Below are positions 1 to 5,646 of a DNA stretch of 5,690 nt, in pieces. The notes beneath the pieces are model-generated. The model was not told the DNA's origin. It was given only the letters and a program-made list of their open reading frames with translations, and did no database searches. A program made the position numbers and the translations under genes. Origin of the DNA: Thermoplasmata archaeon (GTDB lineage Archaea; Thermoplasmatota; Thermoplasmata; Lutacidiplasmatales; UBA184); contig JASHYQ010000041.1 in NCBI GenBank assembly GCA_030042955.1, positions 1 through 5,690 of the forward strand, in the 5' to 3' direction. Positions within the stretch are counted from its first letter, which is position 1; every line of letters begins with the position of its first letter.

Positions 1-23
1 GGTCCCCGGTCGGCCGACAACTC

Positions 24-30
24 CTTTACC
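24..30 (+). promoter_or_regulatory. TATA-like promoter box of the zinc-ribbon/LURP-one-like gene
   Basis: CTTTACC is the only A/T-rich heptamer in the GC-rich sequence before the gene. Its centre lies 26 nt from the ATG at 53, so transcription would start at or next to the start codon and the mRNA would be leaderless. The same spacing recurs at four other genes in this window. A direct repeat GGCCGAC (12-18 and 34-40, 22 bp apart) flanks the box. Assignment by position and pattern only. Confidence 0.5.
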
Positions 31-52
31 CTTGGCCGACGGTCGTCTACCC

Positions 53-817
53 ATGGCCGCCCAGTTCTGCATGAAATGCGGGCAGCCCTTGCCTCCGGGG
101 GGCCAGTTCTGTATGGGCTGTGGAACCCCGGTCGCTAGCTTACCCCCTGCCCCCAACGCCGGCCAGGTGTCACCGGCCCCGCCCCCTCCTCCTCCACCCC
201 CTCCCTCCGGTCCGCCCCTCACGCAGGTGCTCGGACTCGAGGGAGGACGCAACTTCCTCCTCCAGCACCAGCTGACCGGGGCAGGTCGGAGCTACCGCGT
301 CCTGAACGCGGCCAAACAGCCCCTGTTCACCGTGAAAGAGAACTTCGGGCAGGAGATGCGGTCCAACTTCATGGGTGGGGTGTTCGGCCAGCAGGGCCCC
401 ACGTTCGGGCTCGGCTCGGTCGGCATGAACCGTCGAACGTTCGCCTGGACCGTTCACGACGCGGGAGGGGCGCTCCGCGGCAACATCACCTTCCAGGTCT
501 CCGGCTACCACGCCCTCTCCACCCTCACGGACGCCGGCGGGGCCCCGCTTCTGATGGTCAGCGTCGACCGGGGACTCGTCGGGGGCCTCACCGCCACCGC
601 CGCCTCCCCGGATGGCCGACCGCTGTTCCAGGCGCACGGGAACCTCCTTCATCACAACTTCTCGATCCTCGACCCTGGCGGGCGGGAGCTCGCGAAGATT
701 CACGAGGCGTGGGCGTCGGTCCGCGACACCTACAGCCTCGACCTGGTGGCCAACGTCGACCCACTCGGGCCCCTGATTTTCGCGATCCTCATCGACCGGG
801 AGAAGGAAGCGAAATAG
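53..817 (+). CDS. Zinc-ribbon protein with C-terminal LURP-one-related (tubby/scramblase-like) domain
   Basis: A 254-residue protein, numbered from the ATG at 53. Residues 6-23 form a zinc ribbon with C6-x2-C9 and C20-x2-C23. A Pro-rich linker follows (about 27-58) with nine consecutive prolines (43-51). Residues about 60-250 resemble the LURP-one-related family (DUF567), whose fold is shared with tubby C-terminal domains and phospholipid scramblases: repeated G-x-x-L-F/A strands and a closing block FSILDPGGRELAKI (203-216), RDTYSLDL (224-231) and ILIDRE (245-250). Family members are usually described as lipid- or membrane-associated; no catalytic residue is known and the substrate here is unknown. 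An in-frame TTG at 32 would add seven residues, but the ATG is preferred because it fits the TATA box spacing and puts the first Cys in the usual place for such ribbons. There is no signal peptide and no clear membrane span, so it is probably cytosolic. It ends 28 bp before a convergent gene. Domain call good, function unknown. Confidence 0.85.
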   Translation: MAAQFCMKCGQPLPPGGQFCMGCGTPVASLPPAPNAGQVSPAPPPPPPPPPSGPPLTQVLGLEGGRNFLLQHQLTGAGRSYRVLNAAKQPLFTVKENFGQEMRSNFMGGVFGQQGPTFGLGSVGMNRRTFAWTVHDAGGALRGNITFQVSGYHALSTLTDAGGAPLLMVSVDRGLVGGLTATAASPDGRPLFQAHGNLLHHNFSILDPGGRELAKIHEAWASVRDTYSLDLVANVDPLGPLIFAILIDREKEAK

Positions 818-845
818 ACCCCAGGGGCCAGCGGGCTGGACCGAG

Positions 846-1334
846 TCACGTCCTTGACCGATGGGCCATTCCCAGGTCGGCTTCCAGGGCGGGCGCCAGC
901 CGATGGCTCCACTGTTTCGCATCGTGTCGCCGACGGGCTTCGGCGGCTCGGGCGACCCGCGAGGCGGACAGACTGCCGGGGAAAGTTTCCAGTCGAAGGC
1001 CCTCGAACTCCAGGTGGGACCGCCGTGGCCCATCCGCCAGGATGTGGTACCAGTACTGCGAGTGCCGGTACGGGCCGTCCAGATGCGTGTTGGTCCACGT
1101 GAGGTGCGCGGGGTCGAGGCGCACCAGCCGGCGGATGCGGAGGGCGCGGCCCCCGGGATAGGTCGTGTCGGTCATGATCAGGGCGTCGTCGCTCAGCCGT
1201 CGGACCGACCTCCGGGTCCGAGCGGAGAACAACGGACCATCGTCAGGCCCGAAGTCGGTGCACCAGGCATAGGCGGCGGGGGCAGGTACCCCAAACGGCT
1301 GCCGGAACCGGTATCTCAGCGAGACCACGCCCAT
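846..1334 (-). CDS. SRPBCC-like (START/polyketide-cyclase fold) protein, function unknown
   Basis: A 162-residue protein on the minus strand. It starts with a strand-like segment (SLRYRFRQPFGVP, 5-17) followed by a helix containing AAYAWCTDF (20-28), the usual opening of SRPBCC ligand-binding domains. Alternating strands follow, with a WTNTHLDGPYRHSQYWYHIL segment at 80-99 and HLEFEGLRLE at 107-116. The C-terminus (125-152) is a long basic/Ala-rich helix, which fits the last helix that closes the hydrophobic cavity. No catalytic motif, signal peptide or membrane span is visible. Members bind hydrophobic ligands or act as cyclases or aromatase-like proteins; the ligand cannot be deduced here. 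It runs convergent with the upstream zinc-ribbon gene and divergent from asnA. The overlapping plus-strand frame (861-1556) reads as low-complexity Arg/Gly/Pro sequence and is taken as a shadow. Assigned by fold pattern, not by a strong signature. Confidence 0.72.
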   Translation of the reverse strand: MGVVSLRYRFRQPFGVPAPAAYAWCTDFGPDDGPLFSARTRRSVRRLSDDALIMTDTTYPGGRALRIRRLVRLDPAHLTWTNTHLDGPYRHSQYWYHILADGPRRSHLEFEGLRLETFPGSLSASRVARAAEARRRHDAKQWSHRLAPALEADLGMAHRSRT

Positions 1335-1361
1335 CTTCCTGCTCGGAGGGAGGGGCTCAGG

Positions 1362-1368
1362 GGTAACA
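1362..1368 (-). promoter_or_regulatory. Candidate TATA-like box of the SRPBCC-like gene
   Basis: Read on the minus strand the sequence is TGTTACC, centred 31 nt from the ATG at 1334, within the spacing seen at the other leaderless starts. It is a weak box. A second A/T patch (GTTAAG on minus, about 1380-1385) lies further upstream and cannot be excluded. Confidence 0.35.
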
Positions 1369-1426
1369 GAGGGAGCCGCTTAACTCAGTGCCTCCGGCAC
1401 CCGGCACCGGCGTCGGTCTCCCGGAA

Positions 1427-1441
1427 GGTTCGATGTGAACC
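1427..1441. repeat. 15-bp palindrome upstream of the asnA promoter, possible operator
   Basis: GGTTC and GAACC arms (5 bp, perfect) surround a 5-bp spacer. The centre (1434) is 25 bp upstream of the TATA box centre (1459), a place where an archaeal activator or repressor could act. The size fits the 13-15-bp palindromes bound by Lrp/AsnC-family regulators, and asnA in E. coli is controlled by AsnC, but no regulator is encoded in this window and a 5-bp arm can occur by chance. A short tandem repeat (CCGGCAC twice, 1394-1407) lies just upstream. Confidence 0.3.
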
Positions 1442-1455
1442 GCGCTTGACGGACC

Positions 1456-1462
1456 CTATATC
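1456..1462 (+). promoter_or_regulatory. TATA box of asnA
   Basis: CTATATC is the best TATA match in the window. Its centre is 42 nt from the asnA ATG, so transcription is expected near 1485, giving a leader of about 15 nt that includes the GGTGG motif at 1487-1491. Confidence 0.6.
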
Positions 1463-1486
1463 CTGCTCTCGGCCCACGAGCCAGAC

Positions 1487-1491
1487 GGTGG
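1487..1491 (+). promoter_or_regulatory. Ribosome binding site of asnA
   Basis: GGTGG, 9 nt before the ATG at 1501; its GGTG part matches the archaeal anti-Shine-Dalgarno complement (GGAGGTGAT). Together with the longer TATA-to-ATG distance it supports a leadered transcript and the chosen start. Confidence 0.45.
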
Positions 1492-1500
1492 TCGTTCGGC

Positions 1501-2634
1501 ATGATCGCGGACAAGAAGGCCGACCTTGCGGGCCCCGGCATCGGCAATTACGCTGACCTCGAGAAGGTGCTGCCGAGCGACTACGAATCGCTCCTCTCGC
1601 CCCGGGACACCCAGCGGGCGGTCTACGCGGTGAAAGGGTACATCGAGCAGAACCTGTGCAAGCAGCTCCACCTGATGATGGTCCAGGTCCCGCTGATCGT
1701 CAGTGCCGAGAGCGGCGTCAACGACATGCTCGACCGCGACGGTTCCCGCACCCCGATCCAGTTCCACATCCCCAACGACCGGAACGTCCATCCGGTCGAC
1801 GCCCAGGTCGTGCAGGCTGCCACGAAGTGGAAGCGGATGGCGCTCCGAGAGTTCGACATGAAGCCGAGCGAGGGGATCCTCACGGACATGAGGGCCGTGC
1901 GCAAGGACTACTTCCTTGACCACGACCACAGCGCCTACGTCGACCAGTGGGACTGGGAGCAGGCCATCCACGAGACCGACCGCAACCTCGACTACCTCAA
2001 GGCCACCGTCCGCAAGATATGGAAAGTGATCACCGGGGCGGAGCGCCACGTCCAGAAGCTCTTCCCCTCGCTCAAGGACCCGCGGTACCCGAACCTCCCG
2101 GAGGAGATCCGGTTCATCCATGCGGAGGAGATCCTCGACCTGTATCCGGAGCTCCCGCGCAAACAGCGGGAGACCTTGCTCGTGCAGAAGTACCCCGCCG
2201 TGTTCATTATCGGGATCGGCTGGCCGCTCAAGGACGGCTACCCCCACGAAATGCGAGCGGCCGACTACGACGACTGGGCGACCGAGACGCAGTCGGAGTC
2301 GGGGGCGCGGATGCACGGGCTCAACGGGGACATCCTTGTCTGGAACCCTGTGACCCGGCGCCGTCACGAGCTGATGTCGGGAGGGATCCGCGTCGACGCG
2401 ACGAGTCTGCGCACGCAGCTCGAGATGTCCGGCCAGCTCGACTTCCTCAGGTTCCCGTACCACCAGGCGATCCTGAACGGGACCATCCCGCTCAGCATCG
2501 GGGGAGGGATCGGTCAGTCACGGACGCAGATGCTGCTGCTGCACAAGGCCCATCTGGGTGAGGTCAGCGTCACGGTCTGGCCAGAGATTCTGAAGGAGAT
2601 CAGCTCGAAGAAGCACATCTATGTCTTGGAGTGA
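1501..2634 (+). CDS. asnA: Aspartate-ammonia ligase (asparagine synthetase A)
   Basis: Makes L-asparagine from L-aspartate, ammonia and ATP through an aspartyl-adenylate, releasing AMP and pyrophosphate; cytosolic. The protein (377 residues) aligns by eye along its length with the E. coli-type AsnA, a relative of the class II aspartyl/asparaginyl-tRNA synthetase core. Conserved blocks, in order: VQVPLIV (61-67), KWKR (109-112), the strongly conserved YVDQWDWE (146-153), RFIHAEEIL (204-212), AVFIIGIG (233-240), the DYDDW block (255-259), HGLNGDILVWNP (272-283), GGIRVDA (294-300) and the ATP-binding motif-3-like IGGGIGQSR (333-341). E. coli AsnA has 330 residues; the extra length is mainly an N-terminal extension of about 27 residues, plus an insertion at 260-271 and a short C-terminal tail. 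The ATG at 1501 fits the TATA box and GGTGG site. It is transcribed singly, divergent from the SRPBCC-like gene. A frame on the opposite strand (1456-2463) is a shadow of the biased codons. The assignment is secure. Confidence 0.97.
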   Translation: MIADKKADLAGPGIGNYADLEKVLPSDYESLLSPRDTQRAVYAVKGYIEQNLCKQLHLMMVQVPLIVSAESGVNDMLDRDGSRTPIQFHIPNDRNVHPVDAQVVQAATKWKRMALREFDMKPSEGILTDMRAVRKDYFLDHDHSAYVDQWDWEQAIHETDRNLDYLKATVRKIWKVITGAERHVQKLFPSLKDPRYPNLPEEIRFIHAEEILDLYPELPRKQRETLLVQKYPAVFIIGIGWPLKDGYPHEMRAADYDDWATETQSESGARMHGLNGDILVWNPVTRRRHELMSGGIRVDATSLRTQLEMSGQLDFLRFPYHQAILNGTIPLSIGGGIGQSRTQMLLLHKAHLGEVSVTVWPEILKEISSKKHIYVLE

Positions 2635-2640
2635 GGCGCG

Positions 2641-2660
2641 TGCCGCGGGCCATCGCGGCA
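2641..2660 (+). other. Stem-loop just after asnA
   Basis: A perfect 7-bp inverted repeat (TGCCGCG / CGCGGCA) with a 6-nt loop starts 6 nt after the asnA stop codon. No T-rich tract follows, so it is not a standard intrinsic terminator; it could protect or define the 3' end of the asnA mRNA. In sequence this GC-rich a 7-bp perfect stem is suggestive but not conclusive. Confidence 0.4.
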
Positions 2661-2687
2661 GGACGCCCCGGGCCGCGAGCATGGACT

Positions 2688-2694
2688 GTTATGT
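2688..2694 (+). promoter_or_regulatory. TATA-like box of the VOC-family gene
   Basis: GTTATGT lies in the 93-bp gap after asnA, centred 37 nt before the ATG at 2728. Transcription would start near 2717, right at the GAGGTG motif. It suggests the gene has its own promoter and is not simply read through from asnA. Confidence 0.5.
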
Positions 2695-2716
2695 AGGTAC
2701 GTCGGCTGCACTGCTC

Positions 2717-2722
2717 GAGGTG
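2717..2722 (+). promoter_or_regulatory. Ribosome binding site of the VOC-family gene
   Basis: GAGGTG, an exact match to the Shine-Dalgarno complement, ends 5 nt before the ATG at 2728 and decides this start. It is the strongest ribosome binding site in the window. Confidence 0.6.
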
Positions 2723-2727
2723 CGCTG

Positions 2728-3279
2728 ATGCCGTCCCCGTCGAGGAAGAAAGCAGGCCGCAAAGCTCGGAAATCCCCCTCCCTGCCAATCCCGCCTGGCT
2801 TCCACACGGTCACCCCCTCGCTCGCGGTGGAGGGCGGAGTGGCGGCCCTCGAGTTCTACAAGGCTGCCTTCGGCGCCAAGGAGCTCATCCGGGAGACCAC
2901 CCCCGACGGCAAGCTCGTCCACGGCCGGATCCGGATCGGGGACTCGGTCGTCCTCCTCTCGGACGTCTTCCAGGGCTCGGACCGCGTCGCCCCGTCGACC
3001 ATGGAGGCCACCACCGTGACGCTCCACCTGTACTCGAGGGACGTCGAATCGCTCTGGAACCGCGCCGTAGCGGCAGGGGCGACGGTCACGATGCCGCTCG
3101 GGGATCAGTACTGGGGAGAACGGTACGGCCATCTGCAGGACCCGTTCGGGCACCACTGGTCGCTCTCGATGCGGATCCCGATGAGCAAGGCCGTCCGAGA
3201 GGCGAAGCGCAAGGAAGCCATGAAGGCCTTCGAGGCGGGAGACCACCCGGCTCGGGTCTCGTCGGACACCGACATCTAA
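2728..3279 (+). CDS. VOC-superfamily (glyoxalase/bleomycin-resistance fold), PhnB-like protein
   Basis: A 183-residue protein. After a Lys/Arg-rich N-terminus (residues 1-18, probably disordered) comes one complete pair of beta-alpha-beta modules typical of PhnB-like VOC proteins: HTVTPSLAV (26-34), then LEFYKAAFGAKEL (41-53), the DGKLVHGRIRIGDSVVLLSD block (60-79), VTLHLYSRDVESLWNRAVAAGA (97-118), and the closing DQYWGERYG (126-134) and DPFGHHW (138-144). The C-terminus (153-183) is a charged helix and tail. The superfamily holds metal-dependent enzymes (glyoxalases, dioxygenases, epimerases) and binding proteins; His residues at 26, 65 and 100 could be ligands, but I cannot identify a full metal site, so the reaction stays open. 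The name PhnB reflects sequence type, not a role in phosphonate use: no phn gene is near. It ends 10 bp before the convergent zinc-ribbon gene. Family call is secure. Confidence 0.92.
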   Translation: MPSPSRKKAGRKARKSPSLPIPPGFHTVTPSLAVEGGVAALEFYKAAFGAKELIRETTPDGKLVHGRIRIGDSVVLLSDVFQGSDRVAPSTMEATTVTLHLYSRDVESLWNRAVAAGATVTMPLGDQYWGERYGHLQDPFGHHWSLSMRIPMSKAVREAKRKEAMKAFEAGDHPARVSSDTDI

Positions 3280-3289
3280 GACAGGGTCC

Positions 3290-3856
3290 TCATCCGACGG
3301 CCGCCCCGCACGATGGGCAGCGAGCGTCGGTGACGGCCATGAGGTTACCGCAGTAGTTGCAGCGGACCTTGACCACCTCGTGTACCACCTCCCGGACCAC
3401 CGTCGTGCCGGGCGGGGGGCCCGCGACAGTGGACCGGGTCAGCCGCCGCTGGGCGTCGACCCGCCGGGCCTCCCAGGCGGCGTGGCCCGTGACCCGGGCC
3501 GCCTCGATCTCGGCGCAGACACCCGCCGCGTCGTGAACGAGGAAGCGGGCCGTTCCCGAGCCCTCCTCGTGCTCTTCGGTGAGCTCTACGAACCGGCCGG
3601 CCAGCACCCGGGGAGGCGCGAGGTTGTAAAAGAAGAAGTTCGGACTCGTATGCCATTCGGATTTCTCGAACAGTCGCCGCCGTTGCCAGATGTGAAAGCA
3701 CCGCAGGTTGGTGAGCACCAGAAACCCCCGGGGGAGCTTCCAGCAGCGAAGGACCCTCTCCCCGTCGAGGAAGTCGATCTGGAGGAAAGCCTCCGGATCC
3801 AGCTGGTCCGGTTGAGTCACCTCGTCGGGGGGCGGCGCCCAGGTCGGGGAGCTCAT
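3290..3856 (-). CDS. Protein with predicted PH-like domain and C-terminal zinc ribbon
   Basis: A 188-residue minus-strand protein. Residues about 1-20 are Pro/Asp-rich and flexible. Residues about 24-122 look like a bacterial/archaeal PH-like (GRAM-type) domain: GERVLRCW (32-39), then GFLVLTNLRCFHIWQR (44-59), where the LVLTN-R pattern is a hallmark of such domains, then more strands up to a final helix near 124-140. A short linker with a Val-rich strand (TTVVREVVHEVVKV, 151-164) leads to a zinc ribbon with C166-x2-C169 and C180-x2-C183. No catalytic residues, signal peptide or membrane span are seen. PH-like domains often bind membranes or proteins, but the partner is unknown. It shares the plan 'zinc ribbon plus membrane-type beta domain' with the gene at 53-817, in reverse order. 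The ATG has a TATA-like box 28 nt upstream and no ribosome binding site. The gene is real by composition; the PH-like call is moderate. Confidence 0.8.
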   Translation of the reverse strand: MSSPTWAPPPDEVTQPDQLDPEAFLQIDFLDGERVLRCWKLPRGFLVLTNLRCFHIWQRRRLFEKSEWHTSPNFFFYNLAPPRVLAGRFVELTEEHEEGSGTARFLVHDAAGVCAEIEAARVTGHAAWEARRVDAQRRLTRSTVAGPPPGTTVVREVVHEVVKVRCNYCGNLMAVTDARCPSCGAAVG

Positions 3857-3880
3857 GCGGACTGCCGAGGAACGCCGCCT

Positions 3881-3887
3881 CTAAGTC
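3881..3887 (-). promoter_or_regulatory. TATA-like box of the PH-like/zinc-ribbon gene
   Basis: On the minus strand this reads GACTTAG, centred 28 nt from the ATG at 3856, which predicts a leaderless mRNA. It lies in the 209-bp divergent region 3857-4065, which holds no gene that I can support; the remainder is GC-rich and carries the inverted repeat at 3987-4003 and the antiporter promoter. Confidence 0.45.
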
Positions 3888-3986
3888 ATTGACCCCTAGG
3901 GCGTGGTGGCCGAGCGGCGCCTGGTCCATGTACCGGCCCAACGGCCCCCGCGGAGCGGAGCGTTGCGATGACCGGGGAGTACGAGC

Positions 3987-4003
3987 GGGGTCGAGCTCAC
4001 CCC
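3987..4003. repeat. Inverted repeat upstream of the antiporter promoter
   Basis: GGGGT and ACCCC arms (5 bp, perfect) surround a 7-nt core containing GAGCTC. The centre lies 44 bp upstream of the centre of the antiporter TATA box. It could be an upstream regulatory site but may equally be chance in GC-rich sequence. Confidence 0.22.
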
Positions 4004-4035
4004 TCTCTCCCAGGGCGATTGTTGTGAACGGACTC

Positions 4036-4042
4036 CTTTATG
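4036..4042 (+). promoter_or_regulatory. TATA-like box of the antiporter gene
   Basis: CTTTATG, centred 27 nt before the ATG at 4066, sits in the most A/T-rich stretch of the intergenic region. No Shine-Dalgarno motif at normal spacing separates it from the start codon, so a leaderless transcript is expected. Its flank (ACTCCTTTA) closely resembles that of the first gene of the window (ACTCCTTTA at 20-28). Confidence 0.6.
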
Positions 4043-4065
4043 AAGAGTATCACCAAGAGTAGGCC

Positions 4066-5391
4066 ATGGTCAACGCGACCACCGAGTTCCTGATCGCGTT
4101 GTTTCTGCTTCTCTCGTTGGCGGTCATCGTCGGCGAGATCTTTACCCGCCTCGGCCAGGCGGCCCTTGTGGGCCAGCTGCTGGTCGGAGTGATTCTGGGA
4201 CCCACCCTGCTCGGAGCCTACCTCGGCATCTCTTCGACGGCCCCCTCGCTCGTCGGGCTGCAGACCGTCGCGACCTTCTTCATTCTCCTGATGGCCGGCC
4301 TCTCCGTCAGTCCCGAGCAGATCTGGGACACGGGACTATCGGCGGGGCTCCTTGGGATCGCCATCTTCCTGGTACCGTTCATCGGAAGCGCCGCCGTCGT
4401 GCACGTCCTCTACCCCGGGTGGGGGAACACGAAGTCCCTCTTCGTCGCGATCACGATCTCGATCACGGCGCTGCCGGTCCTCGCGATCATGTTGCGAGAG
4501 TTCGGGCTCATGAAGACCCGGTTCGGGACGTTCCTCTTGAACGCCTCCGTGATCAACGAGGTCGCGGCCGTCACGGCGTTCGCGATCCTCCTCAGCGTGA
4601 GCAGCAGCGGAGCGCCGTCCTGGGACGCGATTGCCATCGCTGCGGCAACGGTCGCCCTGTTCCTCGCGACCGTGCTGACGGTCCACATGACGCTGCGGGC
4701 CCTGCGCGCCATGCGACTCTGGGACCGCCTCCTCCGCCGGTTCCGCGAGAGCTGGCGCTCGCGCGAGGCGGGGTTCGCTCTTCTGATCGTCATGGGGCTC
4801 GGCGCGGCCCTCTACTCCCAGTTCCTCGGGCTGACCTTCGTCGTCGGGGCGTTCTACGCCGGGCTCCTGGTGACCCCCGAGAGCGCCGGAGCGCGCGAGC
4901 ATCGCTCGGTCAGCTTCGTGTTCGAGGCGGTCACGTGGGGGTTCTTCATCCCCCTGTTCTTCGCCCTCGTCGGGTTCAACACGAACTTCGCCTCGCTCTT
5001 CTCTTCGCCCCTGACCATCCTCCTCTTCGCAGCCCTCTGTCTGTTTGCCCTGAGCGTCAAGATCGGGATGGGCGCGATTGTGACGCGGAGCTTGGCGTGG
5101 TCCAAGAAGGAGTCGATGGCCGCGGGATGGCTGCTCACCAGCCGAGGGGCGGTCGAGCTCGCGATGGCGACGATCCTCCTCACCGACGGCATCTTCGATA
5201 CCGCGACCTTCACGGTCGTAGCAGGCGTGGGCCTCATCACGACGGCCCTCTCTCCAATCGGAGCCCGCCCGTACATTCGTGGAATCACGCTCGAACGCCT
5301 TCAGTCGGAAGCGGCGAGCCGGCAGCCGCCGGTCGGCTCGTCCATGCCCGCCCAGGCCCTCGTCTCCGACGACGAGCGGCCCATAGTCTAA
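4066..5391 (+). CDS. Cation/proton antiporter, CPA2 (Kef/NapA-like) family, with an Asn-Glu ion-site pair
   Basis: A 441-residue membrane protein of the sodium/hydrogen exchanger family, expected to swap Na+ or K+ for protons across the cytoplasmic membrane. About 12-13 hydrophobic segments are visible, for example 7-25, 33-52, 63-82, 92-115, 124-143, 155-177, 188-209, 235-250, 254-270, 285-303, 314-335, 350-373 and 380-397. Family motifs: GQLLVGVILGPTLLG (36-50), the broken-helix segment SITALPVLAIMLREFGL (132-148) and FVVGAFYAGLL (258-268); R360 in TSRGAVELA (358-366) matches the conserved Arg-Gly of this family. The ion-binding position, usually Asp-Asp (electrogenic) or Asn-Asp (electroneutral), reads N164-E165 here. 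The loop 211-233 carries nine Arg and is probably cytoplasmic. The hydrophilic tail (398-441) is short, with no RCK/TrkA nucleotide-binding domain, so Kef-type ligand gating is unlikely. The start is supported by the TATA box. Family assignment is secure; the transported ion is not known. Confidence 0.93.
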   Translation: MVNATTEFLIALFLLLSLAVIVGEIFTRLGQAALVGQLLVGVILGPTLLGAYLGISSTAPSLVGLQTVATFFILLMAGLSVSPEQIWDTGLSAGLLGIAIFLVPFIGSAAVVHVLYPGWGNTKSLFVAITISITALPVLAIMLREFGLMKTRFGTFLLNASVINEVAAVTAFAILLSVSSSGAPSWDAIAIAAATVALFLATVLTVHMTLRALRAMRLWDRLLRRFRESWRSREAGFALLIVMGLGAALYSQFLGLTFVVGAFYAGLLVTPESAGAREHRSVSFVFEAVTWGFFIPLFFALVGFNTNFASLFSSPLTILLFAALCLFALSVKIGMGAIVTRSLAWSKKESMAAGWLLTSRGAVELAMATILLTDGIFDTATFTVVAGVGLITTALSPIGARPYIRGITLERLQSEAASRQPPVGSSMPAQALVSDDERPIV

Positions 5392-5646
5392 GGTGCGGTC
5401 CCGAGTGGCAGGGGCCGGGCGGCCCGTCAATGCAGCTCGTGCGGGGTTGGAAGTCCCCTCGCGCATGGGGGACGGGTCCCGTGGGACGCTAGCGCGGGAT
5501 ACCCCCAGGGGTCTTGGTCGCCGGAATTCCCGGAAGGACCAGCTCCTCCTTCCCCCTCCCAGCTCGGGCGGGTCTCACCCCGGGGGCCGGCTTGTCCGCC
5601 GCGCAACCGTGTTTCCTCGGCTGCAGTCCGGGGCTCCGCCGACACG
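5392..5646. other. Intergenic region with clustered potential stem-loops
   Basis: About 255 bp without a credible gene between the antiporter stop and the next promoter. On the plus strand it offers consecutive foldable units: GGGCC/GGCCC (5412-5425, 4-nt loop); a 6-bp stem with one bulged T (5441-5462); TGGGGG/CCCCCA (5466-5471 with 5502-5507) enclosing a small hairpin at 5472-5482; and TGGTC/GACCA (5515-5519 with 5537-5541) enclosing CCGG/CCGG with an AATTC loop, itself flanked by GGGG (5508-5511) and CCCC (5553-5556). An 18-nt pyrimidine run (5543-5560) follows. A weak CTAAG box overlaps the antiporter stop. It may be a 3' untranslated region/terminator or a non-coding RNA; no known RNA family is recognised, and high GC makes chance stems common. 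The minus-strand frame at 5427-5645 has a shadow-like composition. Confidence 0.35.

Noticed and set aside
32..52. TTG start seven codons upstream of the first gene
   Set aside because: It lies only a few bases after the TATA-like box, inside the region expected to be upstream of the transcript, and the ATG at 53 gives the usual short N-terminus before a zinc ribbon.
170..1033. Minus-strand open frame of 287 codons over the first gene and the end of the second
   Set aside because: Arg/Gly/Pro/Glu-rich composition without domain features; it overlaps two genes with better support.
1456..2463. Long open frame of 335 codons on the minus strand opposite asnA
   Set aside because: The composition is dominated by Val, Arg, Leu and Asp from the complement of biased codons, with no recognisable domain; asnA on the plus strand is certain.
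3903..3917. tRNA-like D-arm sequence (GTGGTGGCCGAGCGG)
   Set aside because: No T-loop (GTTCRA) and no matching acceptor or anticodon stem within tRNA length.
4336..5466. Open frame of 376 codons on the minus strand opposite the antiporter
   Set aside because: Highly charged Arg/Glu/Asp low-complexity translation, the typical mirror of a hydrophobic membrane protein gene with high GC at third positions.
5529..5537. CCCGGAAGG, similar to part of the SRP RNA helix 8 signature
   Set aside because: The partner GTCA strand and AGCA element of the SRP symmetric loop are absent; here the bases form part of another hairpin.
5427..5645. Minus-strand open frame of 72 codons in the last intergenic region
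   Set aside because: Arg/Gly/Pro-rich with no domain, and no promoter or ribosome binding site is evident on that strand.
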